A stretch of DNA of 64,000 bases from Ereboglobus luteus. Its GTDB lineage: Bacteria > Verrucomicrobiota > Verrucomicrobiia > Opitutales > Opitutaceae. Shown here piece by piece: positions 45,660 through 53,066 of this stretch; position 1 is the stretch's first letter; each line of letters opens with the position of its first letter. The DNA is taken from NCBI RefSeq assembly GCF_003096195.1, contig NZ_CP023004.1, positions 2,026,501 to 2,090,500 of the forward strand. Direction: 5' to 3'. Made by a program: the position numbers and the translations under genes. Below the pieces are notes generated by a model. The model was given only the letters and a program-made list of their open reading frames with translations. It made no database searches and had not been told where the DNA came from.

Positions 45660-46713
45660 GTTCGCGGGCGAGTTCGCGGGCGAAGAAGGGGCCGCGATAG
45701 ATCATGCCGGTGTAGATTTGCACGAGGGTCGCGCCGGCATCGAGTTTTTCGCCCGCGTCCCCGGAGGTGTGGATTCCGCCCACGCCGATGATCGGCAGCC
45801 TGCCGTTTGTTGCGCGAGAAATGTAGCGAATGATTTCGGTCGATTTTTTTGTCAGGGGCTTGCCGCTGAGTCCGCCGGTTTGGTCGATGTTTTCAAAATA
45901 GCCGGGGCGGGCGAGGGTGGTGTTGGTGGCGATGATGCCGTCGAAGTGGTTTGCCTCGAGCTGCTCGAGGACGGCGTCGATTTGCGGGTAGGTGAGATCG
46001 GGGGCGATTTTCAGGAGCAGGGGCACTCGTGTTTTGGCGTTGCCCGCCGCGTCTTTTTGCGAGGCGCGGTCGCGGTTGGCGGCGTCGAGCGCGGCGAGGA
46101 GCTCGGAGAGGCGCTGCTCATCCTGGAGCTTGCGGAGGTCGGGGGTGTTCGGGCTGCTGACGTTGAGCACGAGATAGTCGGCGTGGTCGGCGAGGAGCGA
46201 AAAGCTGGTGAGGTAATCCTCGACGGCTTTTTCGAGCGGGGTGACTTTTGATTTGCCGATGTTGATGCCGAGAGGGATGCGGCGTTTGCCTCGCTTGGGC
46301 ATTTTTGCGAGGCGCTTGGCGACGGTTTCGGCGCCTTCGTTGTTAAAGCCCATGCGGTTGATGACCGCCTCCTCGCTCGGGTAGCGGAAGGCGCGGGGCT
46401 TGGGATTGCCGGGCTGGGCGAGGGCGGTGATGGTGCCGATTTCGATGTGGCCGAAACCGAGCGCGGCGGCGGCGGGCCAGGCCGTGGCGTGTTTGTCGAA
46501 GCCGGCGGCGAGACCGACGGCGTTGGGAAATTTCAGGCCGAACGCCTCGATGGGACGCGCGGCGGCGGGGAGGCGTCCGCAGCGCTCCATGACGCGGCAG
46601 ACAGGGGGCATCCAGCCGAGGGCGGTCATGCCAAAAGCGCCGAGGTTGTGCGCGAGCTCGCAGTCGAGCTTGAAGAAGATCGGGCGCAGGACGCGTTCAT
46701 AAAAATAATCCAT
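45622..46713 (-). CDS. pyrD: Dihydroorotate dehydrogenase (quinone), class 2
   Basis: 363 residues. Class 2 is shown by the N-terminal membrane-associating helices ('MDYFYERVLRPIFFKLD') and 'AVGLAAGFDKHATAWP'. 'LNVSSPNTPDLRKLQ' holds the catalytic Ser, and 'GVGGIHTSGDAGEKL' is in the FMN-phosphate region. It feeds electrons from dihydroorotate to quinones at the inner membrane. It overlaps folK tail to tail. Confidence 0.95.
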   Translation of the reverse strand: MDYFYERVLRPIFFKLDCELAHNLGAFGMTALGWMPPVCRVMERCGRLPAAARPIEAFGLKFPNAVGLAAGFDKHATAWPAAAALGFGHIEIGTITALAQPGNPKPRAFRYPSEEAVINRMGFNNEGAETVAKRLAKMPKRGKRRIPLGINIGKSKVTPLEKAVEDYLTSFSLLADHADYLVLNVSSPNTPDLRKLQDEQRLSELLAALDAANRDRASQKDAAGNAKTRVPLLLKIAPDLTYPQIDAVLEQLEANHFDGIIATNTTLARPGYFENIDQTGGLSGKPLTKKSTEIIRYISRATNGRLPIIGVGGIHTSGDAGEKLDAGATLVQIYTGMIYRGPFFARELARELSARQLRPTRGY

Positions 46714-46966
46714 GTATGCAAGACGTTGGTATTTGCCGGAAATAAATCAAGCGCGGCTCGCCGAAATGCCGTTGTTTTTCACACAAGATTGACGGGGCGC
46801 AATATCTTGAATTTTGGGCTTGTTTTTCACTTATGCCCTTTCACGCTCCGCCTCGTTTTGGAGAAACAGGAGGTTTTGGGTGGAAAAATCCGGGTGCGAT
46901 GATTCCTGGGTTGACTCGACCAATCCCTGCTCTTTTTCCTCCCGAAAATTATCACGCAAACATACC

Positions 46967-47761
46967 ATGGCAAAATCCTCTAAAAGTCTCGATTGGTGCA
47001 TAGTCCGTCTTGGCGATGATCACAACTGGTGGGTCGAAGAAGTCAGCGATCCAGTCCGTTGGGATGTCGACGGGTTGAGCATCGTTGACCCCCGGCAGCT
47101 CGATTATCTGACCGATCTGGTCGAAGCATTGCGCGATTACGGTTTTGACCAGGACATCATGGAGGCGGCGTTCATCCCGTTCCGCATCGAAAAGGACTTG
47201 GGCGAAGGTCGCGTGCGCCTGCGCCGCGTGAAGGATTCCATCTTTGACTCCGACGAAAAACTTTTTGCGCTCGCCGACACGATCGACGACGAAAACGGCC
47301 CCTACGCCGACCTGCTCGACCATATCACGCGCTGCCGCGTGAAAATGCTCAACGACCTGTTCAACTTCGAGGCGAAGCTCACCGTTGACGAGGTCGAGGA
47401 GGAAATCCGCGAGGACCAAAACGCCTCGTTCATCGAGGGCCGGGCGATCCACACATTCGACGAGCTTGCCGCGATTCTCGAATACGTTCCCGCGGGCTGG
47501 GACACCGACGAGGAGCGTCCCGCCACCAAGGAGGACGACGAGGCCGCCGACGCCGACCTCCCCGAGCTCGACGAGGAGGAGGAGGAAAAACTCAAGAACG
47601 ACCAGTCCCTCAAGTGGGACGAGGACGAGGAAGAGGAGTCGGAGGACGGCGAAATCGAAGGCGGCGACGGTGGCGAGGGTTTCGACATCGAAGCCGGCGA
47701 CGATGATGATGACGACGAGGAAGACACCAAGCCGAAGCGTCGCAGCCGGGGAAAACGTTGA
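46967..47761 (+). CDS. Acidic protein of unknown function
   Basis: 264 residues from the ATG at 46967. The first ~170 are a mixed, probably folded domain starting 'SLDWCIVRLGDDHNWWVEEV'. The rest is an extremely acidic Glu/Asp tail ending with the basic cap 'KPKRRSRGKR'. No signal peptide, membrane segment or enzyme motif was recognised. A charge-segregated tail suggests binding to nucleic acid or a basic protein; that is an inference. Confidence 0.75.
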   Translation: MAKSSKSLDWCIVRLGDDHNWWVEEVSDPVRWDVDGLSIVDPRQLDYLTDLVEALRDYGFDQDIMEAAFIPFRIEKDLGEGRVRLRRVKDSIFDSDEKLFALADTIDDENGPYADLLDHITRCRVKMLNDLFNFEAKLTVDEVEEEIREDQNASFIEGRAIHTFDELAAILEYVPAGWDTDEERPATKEDDEAADADLPELDEEEEEKLKNDQSLKWDEDEEEESEDGEIEGGDGGEGFDIEAGDDDDDDEEDTKPKRRSRGKR

Positions 47762-47810
47762 ATCGACACGCGCCGTTTAAATCGGAAATAATGCGTTAAA
47801 TTTCCTTCCG

Positions 47811-48416
47811 ATGTTAAACACACTCCGGCAACTCCTCCTTTCCCTGATCGCCCTCGCGATGGTTTTCGCGCTTGCCGGTTGCAAGACACCCAAGGGCGCC
47901 GACGGGCAGCGGCACAATCCCGTCCTGCCCGACGCCGAAAACGTCGCGGTGCTCCGCCCCGGCGACAACCTCGTGGTCACGCTTCAGGGCATTCCCGACC
48001 CGAGCAGCAACCAGCTCCAGATCGACGACCAGGGGTTGATTTCGCTGCCGTATATCGGCGCGATCACCGCCTCGGGCGAAACGGCGGCGGTGCTTGCGCA
48101 AAGAATCCGCGAGAATTACCTCGATAAAAAAATCTACAACGCGGTCGATGTCTCGGTGACTGCGACCGAGCGTTACGTGTATGTCGGCGGCGAAGTGGCG
48201 CGGCCCGGCCGCGTGGTCTGGGCGCCCGACTTGACGGTGACGAAGGCGGTTCAGGCCGCGGGCGGCTTTGCGATTTACGCGAAACAAACCCGCGTCTCGC
48301 TCGCCCGCGCCGGCAAGTCCTACGCAATCGACGCGGAGCTCGCCGAGCGAAATCCCGCCGAGGATCCGCGGATGCTGCCCGGCGATTCGTTGCACGTGCC
48401 CAAGTCGGCGTTCTAA
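47811..48416 (+). CDS. Polysaccharide biosynthesis/export lipoprotein (Wza-like)
   Basis: 201 residues. The lipoprotein signal has the lipobox 'LAGC' (Cys24), so the protein is membrane anchored after processing. The Poly_export domain spans about residues 45-130 ('LRPGDNLVVTLQGIPDPSS', 'IDDQGLISLPYIGAI'), followed by one SLBB domain ('VYVGGEVARPGRVVW'). It is shorter than Wza (about 380), with only one SLBB. No export kinase or glycosyltransferases lie beside it. Confidence 0.87.
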   Translation: MLNTLRQLLLSLIALAMVFALAGCKTPKGADGQRHNPVLPDAENVAVLRPGDNLVVTLQGIPDPSSNQLQIDDQGLISLPYIGAITASGETAAVLAQRIRENYLDKKIYNAVDVSVTATERYVYVGGEVARPGRVVWAPDLTVTKAVQAAGGFAIYAKQTRVSLARAGKSYAIDAELAERNPAEDPRMLPGDSLHVPKSAF

Positions 48417-48459
48417 AAAACGGCAGCGCCAGTGTGAGGCGCGGCGATTCAGGCCGCCC

Positions 48460-49344
48460 CTATTTTTTCCTTCCGTGCCGGTGCAGCTGCCACGAGTTCC
48501 AGAGGTTGTGCCAGATCACATAAAAAGTCGGCCCGAGCGCGATCAGCGGATTCGCGTAGGTCATGGCCAGGTAGATTGTGAAGTTGTTGTTTTTCTGGCC
48601 GAGCGCCTGGCTCGCCTCCCGCGCAAATGTGCGTCCGCCGATCAATCTTCCGATTGCGAAACTCATCGCGCACACGACCAGTGAAACCGCGGCGATTTTC
48701 AGCAGCAGCACACCCGGCGCGTCGCTCATTTCGTAACGTAAAAAATGGCTCGTCTTCGCCATGATCAGGAACAACGCGAGCACCCACGCGAAGAACGACG
48801 CGTTTTTTGCGCGGCCCGGCCATGTCGTTACCGCCGGATAAACACGCCGCAAAATCACCGCCACCAAAAGCGGCAGGAAAACCAGCAGCAACACACTCAA
48901 TGCAATGTCGAGCGACGCCGCGGGTGTCGCGTGGCCGAGCGCGAGCGGCATTAAAAACGGCATGAGCGCGGAGATGATTGGGTTCGTGAGCATGAACGTC
49001 GTGACCACATAATCGACGCGCCCGTCGAGAAATCCCGTGATCACCGCCGCCGCGGTCGCCGTGGGGCCGATTCCCGCGAAGAAACCCGCGACTGCGATGT
49101 CGCGCCCTCCGGCCGCCCAGCCGATCGCAAACCCGACCCCGCCCATCAACACATTGGCCAGCACCAGCCAGAAGTGCGAACGCTGAAACGATTCCCGCGA
49201 AAACTTCGTGCCGAGAAAAACGACAAACAACATTCCCACGATCAGCCACGGAATGAGAAACGCGAGCGCCCGCGCCCACGGGCAAAGCGCCCCCGCGATG
49301 ATGGCGGCCAGCAAGGCGAATGTTCTGAGAAATCCCGGTTTCAC
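48460..49344 (-). CDS. Bile acid:sodium symporter (BASS) family transporter
   Basis: The start is GTG. The 294-residue membrane protein has nine or ten predicted helices. 'FFAGIGPTATAAAVITGFL' and 'GQKNNNFTIYLAMTYANP' match the two crossing helices of the BASS fold. The N-terminal helix opens 'FALLAAIIAGALCPWA'. Substrates of this family include bile acids, pantoate and organic acids; none can be chosen here. It is followed on the same strand by the converging Wza-like gene. Confidence 0.82.
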   Translation of the reverse strand: MKPGFLRTFALLAAIIAGALCPWARALAFLIPWLIVGMLFVVFLGTKFSRESFQRSHFWLVLANVLMGGVGFAIGWAAGGRDIAVAGFFAGIGPTATAAAVITGFLDGRVDYVVTTFMLTNPIISALMPFLMPLALGHATPAASLDIALSVLLLVFLPLLVAVILRRVYPAVTTWPGRAKNASFFAWVLALFLIMAKTSHFLRYEMSDAPGVLLLKIAAVSLVVCAMSFAIGRLIGGRTFAREASQALGQKNNNFTIYLAMTYANPLIALGPTFYVIWHNLWNSWQLHRHGRKK

Positions 49345-49413
49345 GATTTGAGAAGCGACGATGCAATTGACTCGTTCACGCTCGCACGCCCCGCGCCGCG
49401 GCGCCAGCCTGAT

Positions 49414-49896
49414 TCACACCACCGGACGCCGCCGGTAGAGCAGCAGGCCCGGCATTGCCAGGCCGATGGCGATTGCGCCGATGATAAAAAATGTTCGCAG
49501 CCCGTTTGTCAGCGCCATCGAGAAAAGTTCCGCCTCGAACCCGCGCGTGCCGAGATGGTGCAGCGCGATGATTGTCGTGAAAAACGGCACGCCCGGAATC
49601 ATCGGGATCATTGCCGCCACGGTGAACACCTTCGGGTGCGCGCGCAGCCGTTGCGCGAGCCACACGCCCGCGAAGCTCACCGCCGTCGCCGCGATCAATG
49701 TGCCCCATTCGATGGGCATGCCCGCGCGCATCATCAGAAAACGCATTCCGTGCGCCAGCGCGCCGAACATTGCGCAATACTTCAGCACGCGCACCGGCAC
49801 GTTGAACACCATCGCAAAACCCGCCGCCGGCACCGCTGCCAGCGCCATGTCCTGAAGCAATTCCACCAGCAGGGAAATAATCGCGGCGTTGCTCAT
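49414..49896 (-). CDS. Threonine/serine exporter family protein, small subunit (ThrE_2)
   Basis: 160 residues with four or five membrane helices; 'AAVPAAGFAMVFNVPVR', 'YCAMFGALAHGMRF' and 'PMIPGVPFF' match the ThrE C-terminal module (DUF3815). It overlaps the 3' end of the larger ThrE-type gene by four bases, and together they make up one split exporter. The ATG at 49894-49896 is chosen from the conserved N-terminus 'MSNAAIISLLVELLQDM'. Confidence 0.86.
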   Translation of the reverse strand: MSNAAIISLLVELLQDMALAAVPAAGFAMVFNVPVRVLKYCAMFGALAHGMRFLMMRAGMPIEWGTLIAATAVSFAGVWLAQRLRAHPKVFTVAAMIPMIPGVPFFTTIIALHHLGTRGFEAELFSMALTNGLRTFFIIGAIAIGLAMPGLLLYRRRPVV

Positions 49897-50708
49897 GACA
49901 CCCACCCCCATGTGTCCCACGCCGACATTGCCAGCACGATCCCGGCGCACGTGGCGAGCGCCATCAACATCGCGAGCGCGATGCGCGAGATGCCCGTGTT
50001 CACGTAACCCTTCACCATGTCCGAAACACCGTTGATCAATGGAAACCCCGGCACCAGCAGCAACACGCTCGCCGCCATCGCCAGCCGCGGGGTCGTGCCG
50101 ATTGACATCAACAACGCTTGCGCGCAAATCGACGTGGCGACAAATGCCGCCGCGAAAAATCCGACAATCGGGTTGAAATGAAAATGCGCGAAAACCTGAC
50201 GCGTCACCATCGCCGCGGCGCTTGCGACAAACGCAAATCCGCATCCGATCCAGTCCGCTCCCGCCAGCCGCGCGAAGCACGCGCACGACAACCCGATCGC
50301 GAGCACCACGAGCCAGCGCGGATAGCGAAACGTCTTTACCGAGCGCACGCATTTTTCAAATTTGGCGCGGTCGATTTCACCCGCCTCGAACGCGAGCGCG
50401 GCGCGCTGCACCTCCATTGCCACGTGCATGTTGATGCCGCGGTCCTCGTTGCGCCGCACGCGCGTCATGCTGTGCGGCCCCGCGTAGCTCGTCACGGTGA
50501 TTGCGTTTGCCATGATCGCGACATCGACGCGGTCGAGTTCGAGCGCGAAACCCGTGCGCCGCGTGATCGATTCCACAAAGGCGCTTTCCACGCCGTGCTG
50601 CATGAGCAGGATGCCGGTTTGCAGGCACAAGTCGGTCGCCGCGCGATGCTCCTGCAGCGTCAGCGGCGCGCGGTGCGAGGTGTTGGATTCCGGTGTCTTT
50701 TCACTCAT
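49893..50708 (-). CDS. Threonine/serine exporter family protein, large subunit (ThrE)
   Basis: 271 residues. A soluble N-terminal part (residues 15-110, 'LCLQTGILLMQHGVESAFVE', 'VTSYAGPHSMTRV') precedes five membrane helices, with 'LLVPGFPLINGVSDMVKG' as the signature (DUF1212). It partners the 49414 gene. A Met six codons upstream (50726) is an alternative start. Known ThrE proteins export threonine and serine by proton motive force; the actual substrate here is inferred. Confidence 0.86.
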   Translation of the reverse strand: MSEKTPESNTSHRAPLTLQEHRAATDLCLQTGILLMQHGVESAFVESITRRTGFALELDRVDVAIMANAITVTSYAGPHSMTRVRRNEDRGINMHVAMEVQRAALAFEAGEIDRAKFEKCVRSVKTFRYPRWLVVLAIGLSCACFARLAGADWIGCGFAFVASAAAMVTRQVFAHFHFNPIVGFFAAAFVATSICAQALLMSIGTTPRLAMAASVLLLVPGFPLINGVSDMVKGYVNTGISRIALAMLMALATCAGIVLAMSAWDTWGWVS

Positions 50709-50859
50709 GTGTTTTTCAGCGCGCAAAATGGCGCAAGCGGCGAGCGTTTAGCCACCAAAAACTGCGCCTTGCGAAACCACATTGCCAAACGGCGCTTTCG
50801 CCATGCGTCCGTTTTCTAACTTTATTGCGTATCGTCGCGCATTTCATTTTCTTCACCAC

Positions 50860-52986
50860 ATGGGCACCTCCTGGCTCGCGAACGCGCATCATGAAAACTT
50901 CTGGCCTCATCACTCGTGGCCGGAGTTTGCCGCGCTTTCGGACGACGCCAGGGCGCGCACGAGCGTTGTGCTGCCCGTGCACGGGTTTGCCGATCATGGA
51001 CTCGGCCTGCCGCTCGATGCCGAGGAAGTTGTCGGGAGCGAGATTTTGAAACGCGCCGCGATGGGATGCGATTCGCTGCTCGTGCTGCCACCGCTGCGTT
51101 TTGCGCTCGCACCGTATCAGCGCTCTACATTTTTCGGAGTGGATGCGGACACCGCTTATGACCACATGCGCGAGATCGTGAAATCGGTGAAGTCCGCGGG
51201 CTTCGCCAAAATTATTTTCTTCAACACAAGCCCCTGGAACGAGGAACTCGCCGCCACGGTCGCGCTCGACACGCATGTCGAGTGGGGAATGGAAACCCGC
51301 GTCGTCAATGTTTCCAAACTCGGGATGAGTTTTCATCCCGGCGCGCCAATCCCGGCGCGCGCGAACGCGCAGGCCGCCGCGATGCACTTGCTGGGTTTGT
51401 CAGCCGCCGGGGTGCGTGCGAATCTCGAACGCGCCGGCAGGGGCGATGTGCGCGACGCGGATTTTCGCCCGGGAAATTTTCAGCAACCCGAACTGCTCGC
51501 GCCCGACGAATCGCTGGACGGCGAAACGATTTTGGCTGCGGTGGCGGCGCATTTTTCGCAAGCCCTGGGAGCGCGGGCGTCCCGCCCGCCCAAACCGCCC
51601 AAACAAGCGGGCGGGACGCCCGCGCTCCCGGGAAAGGGCTGGCATTCTCGCGATTACCTGCCCCATTTCGACCAGCCTGGCCTCGTCCAGTCCATTACCT
51701 TCCGCTTGCACGACAGTGTTCCGGCAAAGGTTGTTGAACAATGGCGGATCGAGCTTGATTGCGGCGACGATGGAACGGTCGTTCCGTCCGACGATCCACG
51801 CTCCGTTGAGCTGCGCAAACGCATTGCCGAGTATGAGGACGCCGGCCACGGGGCATGCCACTTGCGCGATGCCAGCATTGCCGAGCTCGTCGAAAACGCC
51901 CTTCTGCATTTCGACGGCGAACGCTACGCGCTTCTCGAATGGTGCGTCATGCCCAATCACGTGCATGTGCTCATCGCCACGCGCGAGGGGCACACCGTGT
52001 CCGACATCGTGCATTCATGGAAATCTTTCGTTGCCAAAAAGGCCAACGCGATTCTTGGAGACCAAGGAGCCTTTTGGATGCCCGACTATCACGACCGCTA
52101 CGTCCGTGATGAGGGACATCTCGCCGGAATTCGGGAGTATATTCGCAACAACCCCGTGAAAGCCGGCCTGGCGAAAACCGCGCAAGAGTGGAAGTTTGGC
52201 AGCGCAGGGCATCCTGGGAGCGCGGGCGTCCCGCCCGCCCAAACAAGCGGGCGGGACGCCCGCGCTCCCAGGAATTACCTTCCCGCGTTCACACCCGCTG
52301 AAATCGACTCGCTGCCGGACAAGCACAACGCGCTCGTAATCATTCCCGCGGGCGCAATCGAGCAGCACGGGCCGCATCTGCCGGTCGGTGTGGACGCGAT
52401 TCTCGGGCAGGCGTTGCTTGCTGGCACGCTGCCGAAACTTTCCGCCGAAGCCGCGCGGCGCGTGTTTGTCGCGCCGCCGGTTACGTTTGGAAAAAGCAAC
52501 GAGCACGACGGCTTTCCGGGCACGATCACGATCTCGGCGAGGACGCTGCGCCGTGTGCTTTACGAAGTGGCGGCGGAGTTGTGCTCGATGGGTTTTGGTC
52601 GTATCGCAATTTTGAATACGCACGGCGGCAACAGCCCCGTGATTGTTTATACGCTGCGCGAAATTCAATCCACGCTCGGCATGCGCGCCGGAATGCTAAA
52701 GGCGCCTCTCTCGCTTGAACTCTCCGATCACGAGGCGAGAAACGGCATCCACGCCGGCGAATGGGAAACCGCCCTCATGCTCGCGTGCGCGCCGGAGCTC
52801 GTGCGCATGGACAAGGCCGTGCGTGAATGCCCCGCGCGCCCGCTCGATTCGGTTGCGTGGATGACGCGCGACGTTTCCCAAAGCGGCGTGATGGGCGACG
52901 CGACCGCCGCGACCGCGGAAAAAGGCAGGGCGTGGATGGACGCCGCAAGCAAAGCGCTCGCGGCGCAAATTTCACGGTTGCTGTAG
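50860..52986 (+). CDS. Tandem creatininase-family protein with an in-frame REP-associated tyrosine transposase
   Basis: A single open frame of 708 codons with three parts. Residues 1-235 are a degenerate creatininase fold: 'PVHGFADHGLGLPLDAEE' lacks the metal-binding Glu. Residues 261-448 are a RAYT, an HUH/Y1 nuclease: 'HSRDYLPHFDQPGLVQSITF', His367/His369 in 'MPNHVHVLI', and Tyr427 in 'GIREYIRNNPVKAGL'. Residues 472-708 are a complete creatininase domain with 'AGAIEQHGPHLPVGVD' and 'NTHGGN'. Two REP palindromes bracket the RAYT and are translated as linkers. Whether the fusion is folded, processed or silent is unknown. A start at 50782 is also possible. Confidence 0.8.
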   Translation: MGTSWLANAHHENFWPHHSWPEFAALSDDARARTSVVLPVHGFADHGLGLPLDAEEVVGSEILKRAAMGCDSLLVLPPLRFALAPYQRSTFFGVDADTAYDHMREIVKSVKSAGFAKIIFFNTSPWNEELAATVALDTHVEWGMETRVVNVSKLGMSFHPGAPIPARANAQAAAMHLLGLSAAGVRANLERAGRGDVRDADFRPGNFQQPELLAPDESLDGETILAAVAAHFSQALGARASRPPKPPKQAGGTPALPGKGWHSRDYLPHFDQPGLVQSITFRLHDSVPAKVVEQWRIELDCGDDGTVVPSDDPRSVELRKRIAEYEDAGHGACHLRDASIAELVENALLHFDGERYALLEWCVMPNHVHVLIATREGHTVSDIVHSWKSFVAKKANAILGDQGAFWMPDYHDRYVRDEGHLAGIREYIRNNPVKAGLAKTAQEWKFGSAGHPGSAGVPPAQTSGRDARAPRNYLPAFTPAEIDSLPDKHNALVIIPAGAIEQHGPHLPVGVDAILGQALLAGTLPKLSAEAARRVFVAPPVTFGKSNEHDGFPGTITISARTLRRVLYEVAAELCSMGFGRIAILNTHGGNSPVIVYTLREIQSTLGMRAGMLKAPLSLELSDHEARNGIHAGEWETALMLACAPELVRMDKAVRECPARPLDSVAWMTRDVSQSGVMGDATAATAEKGRAWMDAASKALAAQISRLL
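51567..51629. repeat. REP palindrome, left flank of the RAYT
   Basis: Perfect 23-bp inverted repeat (51567-51589 with 51607-51629) with a 17-base loop. It encodes the linker between creatininase domain 1 and the transposase. Confidence 0.95.
51640..52206 (+). mobile_element. REP-associated tyrosine transposase (RAYT) insert
   Basis: This is the transposase part of the fused gene. The HUH pair, the single catalytic Tyr in 'REYIRNNP' and the flanking REP sequences define a RAYT, a domesticated IS200/IS605-type nuclease that in other bacteria moves REP palindromes. All motifs look intact. No ATG is found near the usual N-terminus; the reading frame runs in from the host gene. Confidence 0.88.
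52216..52269. repeat. REP palindrome, right flank of the RAYT
   Basis: The arms are identical to the left copy (52216-52238 with 52247-52269), with an 8-base loop. The left copy's loop is longer by nine bases. Confidence 0.95.
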
Positions 52987-52999
52987 AGTGATCATTCCT

Positions 53000-53062
53000 G
53001 GGAGCGCGGGCGTCTCGCCCGCAAAATGAAGCTCCAAACTGCGGGTGGGACGCCCGGCTCCC
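53000..53062. repeat. Third, diverged REP palindrome
   Basis: Left arm 53000-53022 differs from the other copies at one position; right arm 53041-53062 has a few changes. It lies between the fusion gene and the converging valS. Confidence 0.88.
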
Positions 53063-53066
53063 AAGT

